A stretch of DNA of 41,636 bases from an uncultured Oscillospiraceae bacterium (lineage in GTDB: Bacteria; Bacillota; Clostridia; Oscillospirales; Oscillospiraceae), in contig CANPWZ010000017.1 of assembly GCA_947585425.1 (NCBI GenBank), positions 1 to 41,636 on the forward strand. Reading direction: 5' to 3'. Positions 6,631 through 15,266 of the stretch are shown here, in pieces (position 1 is the stretch's first letter; every line of letters begins with the position of its first letter). The notes beneath the pieces were generated by a model. That model had not been told where the DNA came from. It ran no database searches and was given only the letters and a program-made list of their open reading frames with translations. A program made the position numbers and the translations under genes.

Positions 6631-8994
6631 TTAGCAGGGGATATAGTACACTCCGCAGTCCGATTCTCTGTAGTCCACCCAGCGGACATGCAAGCTCGAA
6701 TTGAACGCCTTTACCACCTTGCTATCCTTCGCAGCAAGCGTAATTTGTGAGCCGCCGTCCAGCCTGTAATAGTTTTCGGAGGCATTGCACGACACCAAGC
6801 GGACAAAAATGCCGGAGCCGGAATACACGGTGTCATAACGCCACACATTCTCGTTTGCCGGGTTAAACCGAACGATCAACGGGCTGGCAAGCAAGGCGTT
6901 GTAGGCTGTCGTGGACGCCGCCAGGGCGTTCATGGCGGTGTCGGACGCCCGTATGACGGCCAGAGTAGACGAGCTGGCGGCAACGACCGTCATAGCCGTC
7001 GAAGAGGCGGCAACCGCCGTCATAGCCGTCTTAGACGACACCACGGCGGACAGAGCGGTGGGGCTGGCGATCACCGCCGCCATAGCCGTCGAAGAGGCGG
7101 CAACGGCCGTCATAGCCGTCGAAGAGGCGGCAACCGCCGTCATAGCCGTCTTAGACGACACCACGGCGGACAGAGCGGTGGGGCTGGCGATCACCGCCGC
7201 CATAGCCGTCGAAGAGGCGGCAACGGCCGTCATAGCCGTCTGGTCCGCCGCTACATCGTCAAAGGACTTGTAGGGCGTGGGGTCCAGGCCTGCCATAATG
7301 ACCACCACTTTAGGGGGCAGGGTGGCGTCATTGATGGCTCCGCCGCCTTTGGCGATGGCCTCGTCTACATAGGTTTTGATGCCCTCGGACTCCACCGGGT
7401 TTTTGCTCCCGGCCGTAGGCTTCGGGTCAAAAATGAGGATATTCTGCTTTTTCTCCAGGGCGGCGGTGACGTCGGCCTGGTTTGCTTTTTTCCCGAGCTC
7501 GGTCCTGATCTCGGACAGGTCCACTTTGGCGGTCTCCAGCCGGGCCACCTTGTAAAAGCCCATCTGCACCTCGCCCTTGGCCAGGTCATCCATGAGCGTG
7601 TCATCGTCGGCGTATTCGTAGGGCTGAGGATCCTCTGCGACAGCGGACACCCACAGATCGGGCACGTCCATGGTGAGGATGTAGATGTTGTCTCCCAGCC
7701 TGTAAACGCCCGCTTCCGCCCCGTTGAGGTCGTCCACAGCGGCCTGGTAGCTCGGGAATACCACGCCCCGGCTGCGGCCCTCGGCGATGCTCTTGGCGTC
7801 GTCCGCGGCGGCCTGTACGGTCTGAATGGCGGTGTAGATCCCTCTGGACTTCACCGGGTTTTCGGACAGCGCCATGGGCTGCTCATCAAGGATGAGCTTG
7901 TCCTGCTTCTTCTCGATCTCGGCGGTCAGCTCGGCCTTGACGTCCTCGGCGGCCCCGGCGGGGTCATAATCAAGGGGCGGCAGCTGCTCCGTCTTGACCT
8001 TGCCGTCCGCGCCCAGATCGGCCTTTTTTGCGAGGGACTCCCGAATATCCTTGTGGGATGCGGGGCTTCCGTTGTGCTCTGCGACGGCGCCGTCGGCATA
8101 TTGCTGGAGCTCGGTCGTGGCGTCGTTCAGCTCGTCGTGGGTGGCGAAGTCGCCTCCGGCGATCCTCTCCGCATCCTTCGCGGCCTGTTCCGCCCGGTCT
8201 GCGGCCTGTCCCGCGGCGGTCTCGCTCTCCTTTGCCGCCGTGGCCTTTTTCGCGGCCTCAGAGGCGCTCCCGGCGGCAGCGGTGGCGGAGCCCTTGGCTT
8301 CGTCTCTGGCGCCCTCTGCGGCTTTCTGAGAGGCCGCAGCGTCCTTCTTTGCCGCTTCTGCGGCGGCAGCGCTCCCCGCCGCGTCGGTGGCGGACTTTCC
8401 GGCCGCATTTTTGGATCCCTCTGCCGCCGTCTCGGATGTTTTGGCTTCCTTCGCCGCCGCCTCTGCCGCCTCTTTATTGGCGGTGGTGTCGGCCACATAG
8501 CCGGACAAGAGCGTTTCGGCGTCCTTCACGGCCTGATCCGCCGCCTCTTTGGCAGCGGTCCCGGCTGCGGCTTCGGCCCGCTGGGCGGATGCCTCGGAAG
8601 CGCCGGCGGCGCTTCCCGCCACACCAGCGCTGGTCCCGGCGCTCGCCGCATCCGCCGCTGCACTGCCCGCTGCCGCTACCGCCGTGTTTTCGGACTGTTT
8701 TGCCTTCGCCGCAGAGCCCGCCGCGACAGTCTCGCTGCCAGCAGCCGCTGCCGCGCTCTTGCCGGCGTCGTCCCTGGCGGTCTCCGCGTCCTGCTGGGCC
8801 TTTTTCGCGCCCTCGGCGGCGGTCTTGGCTTCCTCAGTCAGGGGGGTCACCGCGCCCTTGACGAAAGCGGACAGCTGGCCGCCGGTGAAGTGCTGGGACT
8901 CTCCCTTCCGCTCTCCGGGGATGAGAGTATCCTCAAAGATCTCCGGCGCGGCCGGCAATTCGCCGACCTTCACAATGACGAGCTTATCTGCCAT
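6631..8994 (-). CDS. tail fibre protein, Ala-rich shaft plus decapeptide repeats
   Basis: 787 residues. A short N-terminal attachment domain (about 1-45, ending near HFTGGQLSAFVKG) resembles those on other clostridial fibres. Residues 55-290 are an Ala/Ser/Lys/Glu-rich coiled-coil shaft, and the middle (about 330-580) holds repeated blocks with KKQ(D/N)xLIxDxxP and NPVxSxGI. Residues 585-704 are twelve copies of a ten-residue unit (consensus TAMxAVxASS). The last 83 residues form a distinct, likely receptor-binding tip. It is expected to trimerise at the tail end and choose the host surface. It overlaps the tail hub gene by 11 bases. The repeat block contains an exact DNA duplication, described separately. 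Confidence 0.85.
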   Translation of the reverse strand: MADKLVIVKVGELPAAPEIFEDTLIPGERKGESQHFTGGQLSAFVKGAVTPLTEEAKTAAEGAKKAQQDAETARDDAGKSAAAAAGSETVAAGSAAKAKQSENTAVAAAGSAAADAASAGTSAGVAGSAAGASEASAQRAEAAAGTAAKEAADQAVKDAETLLSGYVADTTANKEAAEAAAKEAKTSETAAEGSKNAAGKSATDAAGSAAAAEAAKKDAAASQKAAEGARDEAKGSATAAAGSASEAAKKATAAKESETAAGQAADRAEQAAKDAERIAGGDFATHDELNDATTELQQYADGAVAEHNGSPASHKDIRESLAKKADLGADGKVKTEQLPPLDYDPAGAAEDVKAELTAEIEKKQDKLILDEQPMALSENPVKSRGIYTAIQTVQAAADDAKSIAEGRSRGVVFPSYQAAVDDLNGAEAGVYRLGDNIYILTMDVPDLWVSAVAEDPQPYEYADDDTLMDDLAKGEVQMGFYKVARLETAKVDLSEIRTELGKKANQADVTAALEKKQNILIFDPKPTAGSKNPVESEGIKTYVDEAIAKGGGAINDATLPPKVVVIMAGLDPTPYKSFDDVAADQTAMTAVAASSTAMAAVIASPTALSAVVSSKTAMTAVAASSTAMTAVAASSTAMAAVIASPTALSAVVSSKTAMTAVAASSTAMTVVAASSSTLAVIRASDTAMNALAASTTAYNALLASPLIVRFNPANENVWRYDTVYSGSGIFVRLVSCNASENYYRLDGGSQITLAAKDSKVVKAFNSSLHVRWVDYRESDCGVYYIPC
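6991..7230. repeat. exact 120-bp tandem duplication inside the fibre gene
   Basis: Bases 6991-7110 and 7111-7230 are identical over 120 bp, and the identity continues for ten bases more (to 7240). Each copy encodes four decapeptides, so one unit can be gained or lost without a frame change. Identity at synonymous sites implies recent duplication. Confidence 0.95.
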
Positions 8995-11290
8995 CCATCA
9001 TCGCCTCCAGTTTGTTCAGCCTTTGATCCATTGTTTCAAGGCGCGTTTCCTGCTCCTTGACTTTGGACCAAAGAATAGAGATCAGCTCCTCATAGCGGAG
9101 CATATAGATGTCCTTTTTGGTATCCGGGTCCACGTCCTTGATGTACGCGGCCAGCTCCTCGGAGCTTATCCCCGCCGCGTCCATGGCCTCTTTGACCTGC
9201 TGGGCGATGAACCCGGTATGATAGCGCCCGGATGTGCCGTCCACCCGCCTGAAGCGTACCGGCTCGATACCGTCAAAGAGGGCCAGGTATTTCTCCGGCA
9301 GCGGCTCGATGTCGGTCTTCTGCTCCCGATCGGACACCTGGATGGAGCCATTGGTGGAGTAGACGTCGCCCCACAGCTTTGAGGCGGTGCCGAGCGTCTG
9401 TTGACTGCCGGTGACCAACGGTCCGCCATTCACTTGCACCAGGTCAAGGTTCGAATCTACCTGTATGGATGGGCCGTATCCGTTACCAGATTGCAGGAAT
9501 ACGTTGCCATTGGCCTGGAGCTTCATGCCGCCAGTGGTCGCGTCGAGTTCGACGCCGACGCCGGTAGAGGTCCACGTAAGGGTCATAGACCCCACCTGTC
9601 TCTCGTTGTAGTCCAGCAGCTGCACCGTACCGCCCTGGAGCTTTGTGGCCCGGACGGTATCTGTCGCCAGCATATCGCCGTTGATGAGAGTGGTGCCACC
9701 ATACGTCCAACTGTCCACCCTGTTTTTGGCGGTATTCGCACGGCTGAGCGCGGTGCTTGCGTTTGAGGTCGCCGTTTTGACCTTGTCCTGCGCTCCGCTG
9801 TCCAAATCGTCCCAGGTGATGGCCCCGGTCAGATTAAGGCTGCCGTTTTTGATCAACACCCTGCCCTGGTCGTCGGTGTAGACCAACCCGTTCACAGTCT
9901 GCTCCAGCAGCGAAAATTGGCCGTCCAGGCCGTTGACCTTTGTGGAGACGCCGCCCACCTCAAGAGACAGCGCCGCATAAGCGTCATCCAGGCCGTTGAC
10001 CTGCGCTGTGATGTTTTGCAGCCCCACCGTAACCGTGGCGGACAGGCCGTCGACCTCGTCCCGGACAAAGCCCTCGATGCGGTCCTCAAATTTGACGATG
10101 CCGGCATCGATCTCCACCTTCATCCGCTCGATCCTGCGGGTGACCGGGCCCATATAGTCCTCTTCGCTGGCGCTCTCGCTTTTGCCGGCGGCGGAGATCT
10201 CCGTGATGAGGCCGCCGTCGTACTCGTGGCGGATGGTCATGCAGGGCACCGCGCTGGTCTGCCCGTCCCGGGCGGTCACCAGGATCATGTCGCCGGGCTC
10301 CAGGCGGGGGTCGCCCAAAAAGCGGAGACCCGTCACCGGCCGGTAGGTGAAGCCGCCCACGGCGGCCCAGACGGCCTCCAGCCGCTCCTGGGTCATCCAG
10401 GGGCACTTGATGTAGATCCCCTGGGCCCTGGTGGTGTCCCCGGCCAGCAGGGTCTCCTCCAGCGGCTCCGCGTAGCACTTGAGGTACCCGATGGTGTACT
10501 CGTAGGCGGCCAGCGTCAGCTCGCCGTCGTAATACCGGCCGGGGCCCACGGACCGGGCCGGCGGGGTGTGCCCGTCGTTCTCCGCGGCCTCGGCCACCGA
10601 GATAGCGACGCCGCCGATGTCCAGCACCGCCCGCACCTCGTTGCCCAGCACCTCGCCCTCGTCGGACCAGATATTTGCGTACCACTGGAGCGTCAGCCGG
10701 CCCTCCGCGTCGACGCGGGCGAACCGGCCCCACATACACCCCAAAAAAGCGATGATCTCCCGATAGGTGTACCCGGCGGGGCTGGCGTATCGGAGCTGGA
10801 TGGGCGGCAGATCGGCCGCCGCCAGCTCCACGCCCCGCTCCTGGCAGATGGCCCGCAGCAGCGTCTCCCCATCCACGCCGGCCTCCCAATCGAAGCCCAG
10901 GGCGGCGTCGTCCAGGGCGTACTCCGCGCCGAAGGCCCACACCATGGCGTCGCAGGCGGACACCGTGAGCTTGTCGTCATCGGCTTTGACGTTGTCCACC
11001 CGGAGCCTTGCCACCGGGACGGTGTCGTCGGCGCCGTCGATGGTCAGCGTGGCCGTCAGATCCATGTCGGCCAGGATCGACTCGCCCAGCTTTGCCCGGT
11101 CCAGCTCGGCCTTGAGCTGCACCGCCACCGTGCTGCCCAGGGTGATGTCGTCCCCGGCGTTGCTGCCGCCTGTCCACTCCGCCGACCTGATGGCCGCACG
11201 GGGGATCTCCGTCCCGTCCGCGAGGGTCAGGTGCAGCCGGAGCGGCGCCGTATCCAGCAGCGCCGCGAAAGCGGCGGATGTTTTCAGCAT
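8984..11290 (-). CDS. tail hub / minor structural protein with C-terminal S74 chaperone
   Basis: 768 residues. The N-terminal half (to about 380) looks like the hub or tail-associated protein of siphophages: a β-rich start, then a region around YTYREIIAFLGCMWGRFARV, as in prophage tail proteins of the gp27/endopeptidase-tail type. The middle is β-helical and repeat-poor. The last 116 residues are a Peptidase S74 intramolecular chaperone: SDREQKTDIE begins at residue 653, with Ser653-Asp as the usual self-cleavage point and Lys658, followed by the conserved GFIAQQV and a C-terminal coiled coil (SKVKEQETRLE). The chaperone helps trimerise the protein and is then cut off. A GAGGAGGG site precedes the ATG at 11290. 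Confidence 0.85.
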   Translation of the reverse strand: MLKTSAAFAALLDTAPLRLHLTLADGTEIPRAAIRSAEWTGGSNAGDDITLGSTVAVQLKAELDRAKLGESILADMDLTATLTIDGADDTVPVARLRVDNVKADDDKLTVSACDAMVWAFGAEYALDDAALGFDWEAGVDGETLLRAICQERGVELAAADLPPIQLRYASPAGYTYREIIAFLGCMWGRFARVDAEGRLTLQWYANIWSDEGEVLGNEVRAVLDIGGVAISVAEAAENDGHTPPARSVGPGRYYDGELTLAAYEYTIGYLKCYAEPLEETLLAGDTTRAQGIYIKCPWMTQERLEAVWAAVGGFTYRPVTGLRFLGDPRLEPGDMILVTARDGQTSAVPCMTIRHEYDGGLITEISAAGKSESASEEDYMGPVTRRIERMKVEIDAGIVKFEDRIEGFVRDEVDGLSATVTVGLQNITAQVNGLDDAYAALSLEVGGVSTKVNGLDGQFSLLEQTVNGLVYTDDQGRVLIKNGSLNLTGAITWDDLDSGAQDKVKTATSNASTALSRANTAKNRVDSWTYGGTTLINGDMLATDTVRATKLQGGTVQLLDYNERQVGSMTLTWTSTGVGVELDATTGGMKLQANGNVFLQSGNGYGPSIQVDSNLDLVQVNGGPLVTGSQQTLGTASKLWGDVYSTNGSIQVSDREQKTDIEPLPEKYLALFDGIEPVRFRRVDGTSGRYHTGFIAQQVKEAMDAAGISSEELAAYIKDVDPDTKKDIYMLRYEELISILWSKVKEQETRLETMDQRLNKLEAMMDGR

Positions 11291-11302
11291 GGCCCGCCCT
11301 CC

Positions 11303-11686
11303 TCACTGCTCGATGGCGGAGACGGCCACGTCGGTCACCTTCCACTCGCCGGCGACCCAGTCGAAGCAGGTGTACGTCGGCGCGTCGAAGTAGACGTTCA
11401 TCGTCCGCCGGTGCCCGGTCTGGTCGGTAAACGACATGGACACGAAGGGCCTGCCTTTATTGGACACGGTCTGTTCGATCAGCGTCACCTGCTCCACCGT
11501 CAGGGGCGGCCAGCTGATCTCCACGGTGCTCTTGATGTCCAGGATGGTGCCCACCATCGTCACGGCGGCGGTCCGCCCGGTGTTTTTTGACCACACCTTA
11601 TTCGGGGTGATCTTCATCCCGCCCACCTTCGGCTGCGGCATCGTCACGCCGTCGATGGTCAGCTCTGTGATGTTCAGCAGCGGCAC
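11303..11686 (-). CDS. small tail protein between tape measure and hub
   Basis: 127 residues, soluble and β-rich (MPLLNITELTIDGVTMPQPKV; FTDQTGHRRTMNVYFDAPTY). Position between the tape measure and the hub is that of a distal tail or baseplate protein in siphophages, though it is shorter than classical Dit. It resembles a small uncharacterised family often found at this place in clostridial and lactococcal phages (possibly DUF6711, from memory). An AAAGGAGG site lies 16 bases before the start. It is probably a structural ring component; the function is inferred from gene order. Confidence 0.68.
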   Translation of the reverse strand: MPLLNITELTIDGVTMPQPKVGGMKITPNKVWSKNTGRTAAVTMVGTILDIKSTVEISWPPLTVEQVTLIEQTVSNKGRPFVSMSFTDQTGHRRTMNVYFDAPTYTCFDWVAGEWKVTDVAVSAIEQ

Positions 11687-11706
11687 AGGCGCCGCCTCCT
11701 TTCCGC

Positions 11707-11741
11707 TTCAGGGCCGCGCCCATGCCGGACGCGACCCTGAA
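11707..11741 (-). other. hairpin between tape measure and next tail gene
   Basis: An imperfect 12-bp stem (11707-11718 with 11730-11741, core TTCAGGG and CGCG blocks separated by one mismatch) lacks a T run, so it is not a terminator. It may protect or direct processing of the tail mRNA. Confidence 0.5.
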
Positions 11742-11744
11742 CGC

Positions 11745-14102
11745 TCAGATGTTGATCGGACAGACGCCGGTCGTCCTGGTGATGTCGTTGATGTCCTCGA
11801 TGACGTACTCCGTCACCTTTTTCCCGCCGATGTACACCGGGATGGTCAGCGACCGGGGGCCCCGCTCCTTCCCGGCCAGCCCCTCGGAGCGGATGGCGGT
11901 TTTGAAGGCGTCTACCATGGTGGCAAGCGGCGTCTCCACGTTGGTCCCGTGCTTCTGGTCGTTCACCACGGCCAGGAAGGGGTCGTTGCCCTTCAGCACG
12001 GCGCCCTCCGCCAGCCGGGGCAGCTGGATGGTGCTAAGCGTGCGCAGGTTAAAACCGAACCGTTTGCCGCCGATGACGGGCACCCAGGACGGGATGTTGA
12101 AGGAGATCTTATTCAGGGCGTTGATGATGGAGTTAGCGCCCCGGATCGCGCCGTTCGCCAGCCCCTCAAAGAACCCGATGATCCCGTTGATCGGCACCTT
12201 TACGGCGGTCATCAGCCCCTGGAACATCTGGCCGATCCCGGCCAGGGCCTTGTCCAGGTCGCCGGAGAATACGCCGCTGACGAACTGACAGAGCCCGTCC
12301 AGCACCTGGCGGACGCCCTCAACCGCGCCGTTCACCATCTGGCCGATTCCAGTGAGGATCTCGGAGAACTGCCCGTTGGTTTTTTCGTCCAGCCAGCCCA
12401 GGAACATGCTCGCCGCGGATTCGATGCCGTCCAGCACACCGTTTGCCGTCCGAACGAGACCGGCGAATATCTCGCCGATGCCCTGGGCGGCCCGGTCCAT
12501 GTCGCCGGAGAACACGCCGCCGAAAAAGTCGGCCACGCCCTGCATGGTGTCCTTCAGGCCGTCGAACAGCTCGGAGTTCTGCCGCACCCAGTCGGCGATC
12601 CCGTGGAGCGCCTCGGCCAGCAGCTCCAGGCGCCGCACGATCACGCCGCCGGTCCACTTGGCGAGGGGGACCAGGAAGTTGTCCCACAGCCACTCGCCCA
12701 GGGGCTTAAAGGCGTCCACGACAGCGCACAGCACGTCCAGCGCTCCGCCCAGGACATCCAAAAATGCCGGCAGCGCATCCTCGATAGTCCAGTGGGCCAG
12801 CGGGTCCAGTACGTTGTCATAAAACCAGAGGAGTCGGGAGAAAATCTGCTTCCCCAGGGGCTCAGCGGCCTTTTTCAGCCGGTCAAAGGCGGCGGACAGG
12901 TGGGAGAAGTCCAGGCTGTCCGCGGTGGCCTTCAGCCGGGACAGCAGCGTCTCCAGCCAGCCGATGGACGCCCCGGCCTCGTCGGCCCCCTCAAAGGTCT
13001 CGGAGATGAGCCCGCCGGCCACGCCGGCGACGCCACTCCCGGAAGAGCCACCCCCGGACGAACCGCTGGAGTCCTTGTCGGCCAGCTTGGTGATCTTATC
13101 GAAGCCCAGCAGCTGCTGGGCCTCTTTTGCGGCCTTCTTGGCGGCTCCGCCGGCGCCTTCGGTGGCGTCGGCCAGGTCGTCCATGCCGCTGGCCGCCGCG
13201 GCGGTGTAGCTCACCGTCTTGGCGCCCTTGGCGGCCCCGCCCCCGAACACGTTGGCGATAGCCTGGGCCACCCGGTTTGCCAGGGTGGCGATGGCCGCCA
13301 GCACGGAGGCCACGGTGTTCAGCACCGGCAAAAACACGGTGCCGATCTTCGCGATGGCCCCGCCGAAGCTCTCCTGGATGTCCCCCAGGGCGTTGCTCAC
13401 CTGCTGGAGCCGCCCGGACGGGGTGGCCGCCAGGGCGGCGTTCATGTGGCCCACGTTGTTGGTGATGATCTGGGCCAGCATGGCGGCCCGCTGCTCCTCT
13501 GAGCCGTACTTCAGGGCCGCCTCTTCCGCCGCGCTGAAGGTGATGCCCACCCGGCGGAGGGCGGATGTCTGGCCCTGCATCACCTTGCCCATCATGTTGC
13601 CCACCGTCACCGCGTCCTGGGCGGTGGCGGTGTAGCCCTTCTGCTGGGCCAGCAGGTCGTTCATGGCGGGGATCAGCGTCCTCAGGCTGTCCGTCTGGGT
13701 CAAAAAGGTGGCCAGCTGCTGGGCGCCGGACTTCTGCACGTCGTCCTCCACCACGCCCAGTTTCTGCTGGGCGGTGGTCAGATCCATGATGCTCTGGATC
13801 TCGGCGTCGGAGGCGGCCATCCGCTGCCGCATAACGGTGGCCAGCTTGGTCTCGCCCTCGCTGGCGGCGTCGTAGGCCTCCTTGGCGGCCTTGCCGGCGG
13901 CCACGATGGCGGCCACCGAGATCAACGTTCCCAGCCGGGAGAACACCTTACCCAGCCCGCCCACGGCGGAGGACATCTTGGAGCAGGAGGCGCTCACCGA
14001 CTTCTGCATCCCGTTCATGGACGCCTGGGCCTTTTTCGTGGCCTTGGTCAGCCCGGAGAAGTCCGCGCCGGCGCGTACCATCAGATTTTTTACGACTGCC
14101 AT
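11745..14102 (-). CDS. tape measure protein
   Basis: 785 residues. It spans the tail lumen and sets tail length. The N-terminal 40 residues (ADFSGLTKATKKAQASMNGM) are the common start of siphophage tape measures. The body is long, Ala/Gly-rich and mostly helical, with hydrophobic stretches near 57-72 and 245-285 (VLNTVASVLAAIATLANRVAQAI). The C-terminal third has repeated pieces of the type IGxxxxGxxxxxxGVLDGI, and a conserved-looking end (FNIPSWVPVIGGKRFGFN). At roughly 1.5 Å per residue it predicts a tail near 120 nm. Its ATG overlaps the stop of the tail chaperone extension (TGATG). This is the usual tape measure position, directly after the chaperones. Confidence 0.92.
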   Translation of the reverse strand: MAVVKNLMVRAGADFSGLTKATKKAQASMNGMQKSVSASCSKMSSAVGGLGKVFSRLGTLISVAAIVAAGKAAKEAYDAASEGETKLATVMRQRMAASDAEIQSIMDLTTAQQKLGVVEDDVQKSGAQQLATFLTQTDSLRTLIPAMNDLLAQQKGYTATAQDAVTVGNMMGKVMQGQTSALRRVGITFSAAEEAALKYGSEEQRAAMLAQIITNNVGHMNAALAATPSGRLQQVSNALGDIQESFGGAIAKIGTVFLPVLNTVASVLAAIATLANRVAQAIANVFGGGAAKGAKTVSYTAAAASGMDDLADATEGAGGAAKKAAKEAQQLLGFDKITKLADKDSSGSSGGGSSGSGVAGVAGGLISETFEGADEAGASIGWLETLLSRLKATADSLDFSHLSAAFDRLKKAAEPLGKQIFSRLLWFYDNVLDPLAHWTIEDALPAFLDVLGGALDVLCAVVDAFKPLGEWLWDNFLVPLAKWTGGVIVRRLELLAEALHGIADWVRQNSELFDGLKDTMQGVADFFGGVFSGDMDRAAQGIGEIFAGLVRTANGVLDGIESAASMFLGWLDEKTNGQFSEILTGIGQMVNGAVEGVRQVLDGLCQFVSGVFSGDLDKALAGIGQMFQGLMTAVKVPINGIIGFFEGLANGAIRGANSIINALNKISFNIPSWVPVIGGKRFGFNLRTLSTIQLPRLAEGAVLKGNDPFLAVVNDQKHGTNVETPLATMVDAFKTAIRSEGLAGKERGPRSLTIPVYIGGKKVTEYVIEDINDITRTTGVCPINI

Positions 14103-14461
14103 CAGTCCACCTCTTCCCCGCCGAAGAGCCGGTTCAGCGCCACCACCTGGGCGTACATCTGTTCATCGGTCATTTCCTTTTGGGGTTCCTTCCGCGTGGC
14201 CTGCGGGAACACTCTTTCAAGGCGGGGCGGGTGCTTGCTCCACACCATGGGGCGGATCAGCGCCGCCAGGTTGTAGAGATTGATCTGCTCCAGCCGCAGC
14301 GCCTCCCGCCGGCGCTCCACATAGGCGTCGGCGTAGAGGTTCAGCTCCGCCGGCGTCATCCGCTCCCAGTCCGGGACGGAGATCCCCAGTTTGGCGGCCA
14401 GGCTCAGGCTTTCCCGCCAGTCCCAGCCGCCGTCGGAGGGGTCTCGCCCGTATCCTGGGCC
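14102..14461 (-). CDS. tail assembly chaperone, frameshift extension (T part of G-T)
   Basis: This frame is open from 14461 to the stop at 14102 and lies in the -1 frame relative to the preceding chaperone gene. It has protein-like sequence well before its first ATG (14359): DWRESLSLAAKLGISVPDWE runs straight into MTPAELNLYADAY. That ATG has only a crowded GGGAG three bases away. Together these show a product made by -1 ribosomal frameshifting, giving a G-T fusion that loads the tape measure. The shift must fall between 14461 and 14407. No canonical X-XXY-YYZ heptamer is in phase there. An independent 85-residue protein from ATG 14359 is the alternative. Confidence 0.72.
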   Translation of the reverse strand, partial: GPGYGRDPSDGGWDWRESLSLAAKLGISVPDWERMTPAELNLYADAYVERRREALRLEQINLYNLAALIRPMVWSKHPPRLERVFPQATRKEPQKEMTDEQMYAQVVALNRLFGGEEVD

Positions 14462-14802
14462 TCATCGCCGCTGCCGAAGGATGCGATTACCGCCGCGGCC
14501 ACGGTGTCCATCATCTGGCTGATGGTGAGCCGCCCTTCCCGCTCCGCCTGGTCGATCAGGTCGTCCAGGCCCTCCGGGGTCAGGTCCTTGTCGTCCTGGC
14601 TCAGCATCACGTATAGCAGGGTGGCCACGGAGTCATAGTGGCCCAGCAGGACCTTCATATCCGCCATGCTCGCGCCGGTCAGGGCGGAAAAGCGCTTCAG
14701 CGCCTTGTGTCCCAGGCGAAGCTCCCTGGGCCTGTCCAGCTCCAGGATGACCACGTCGTTTTGATCCTTCTGGCCGGACGGGTTCACGCCTTTGTTGTCC
14801 AT
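14404..14802 (-). CDS. tail assembly chaperone (G-like)
   Basis: 132 residues. Translation starts at ATG 14802 behind AGGAGG. It is charged at the N-terminus with a helical core (LGHKALKRFSALTGASMADM, LYVMLSQDDKDLTPEGLDDL) and a low-complexity tail rich in Gly, Thr and Pro, where frameshifting is expected. In siphophages the protein coats the tape measure during tail assembly and is absent from the virion. It sits between the major tail protein and the tape measure, the standard place. The identity rests on gene order, size and the overlapping frame. Confidence 0.82.
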   Translation of the reverse strand: MDNKGVNPSGQKDQNDVVILELDRPRELRLGHKALKRFSALTGASMADMKVLLGHYDSVATLLYVMLSQDDKDLTPEGLDDLIDQAEREGRLTISQMMDTVAAAVIASFGSGDEAQDTGETPPTAAGTGGKA

Positions 14803-14813
14803 GGTGTTCCTCC

Positions 14814-15227
14814 TTACTCGCCCGCGGTGGCGGCCAGTTCGGGCTTGCCGCTCACGGCCAGGGTGATCTCAAAGCCGACGGCGTCATCCACGTCGGCGTT
14901 GGTGGAAAAGCCGACGACGCCAGCCTTGAACTTCCAGGACTTGCCGATTTTGGCGGGGAACTCGATCTCACAGTCCACCACTTCGCCGGACGCCAGCAGG
15001 GCGTAACACTCGGTCTGCCCCTCGTCCTCGCCGTCCATGAAGCCGGTACCGTTCACCTCGCCGGCGTCCTTGAAGCCGGGCAGCTTCTCCCGGTAGCCGT
15101 CCTTGTTGTCCAAGGCGGTCACGTCGTGGGTGTCGGCGCTGATCTCGATGCCGTTGATGGTCTTCAGGGCGCCCACGACTTTCTGGTTGATCTTCAGCTT
15201 GGTCCCGACAGATGCGGATTTAGACAT
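14814..15227 (-). CDS. major tail tube protein
   Basis: 137 residues, β-rich, of the size and style of the small TP901-1/clostridial tail tube proteins: KINGIEISADTHDVTALDNKDGYREKLPGFKDAGEVNGTGF is split over residues 22-62, and the motif 'D(T)TxLDxxDGxREKLPGxxDAGE' is typical. It polymerises into the tail tube between connector and tip. A strong AAGGAGG site and a preceding hairpin are consistent with high expression. Neighbours are the tail completion gene and the chaperone. Confidence 0.88.
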   Translation of the reverse strand: MSKSASVGTKLKINQKVVGALKTINGIEISADTHDVTALDNKDGYREKLPGFKDAGEVNGTGFMDGEDEGQTECYALLASGEVVDCEIEFPAKIGKSWKFKAGVVGFSTNADVDDAVGFEITLAVSGKPELAATAGE

Positions 15228-15246
15228 TGCTGATTCCTCCTTGTAG

Positions 15247-15264
15247 GGGCCGCCTCAGCGGCCC
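15247..15264 (-). other. small hairpin upstream of the major tail gene
   Basis: A seven-bp stem GGGCCGC/GCGGCCC with a four-base loop, no T run. It sits just upstream of the ribosome binding site of the tail tube gene and may act in mRNA stability or processing. Confidence 0.45.
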
Positions 15265-15266
15265 GT

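Noticed and set aside
6991-7240. Regular direct repeats suggestive of a CRISPR array
   Set aside because: The repeats are in frame within the fibre gene, have no unique spacers and encode a decapeptide.
9917-11590. Long rightward open frame opposite the tail hub gene
   Set aside because: GC-rich genes leave long open antisense frames. The translation is low in motifs, biased to Gly/Arg/His/Pro, and the leftward gene has a clear family and ribosome binding site.
11436-13502. Rightward open frame of nearly 700 codons opposite the tape measure
   Set aside because: Same antisense effect; composition is not protein-like and it spans two well-supported leftward genes.
14217-14465. Third overlapping leftward frame in the chaperone region
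   Set aside because: Arg/Gly/Ala-rich shadow; the -1 frame with DWRESLSLAAKLGISVP is clearly the coding one.
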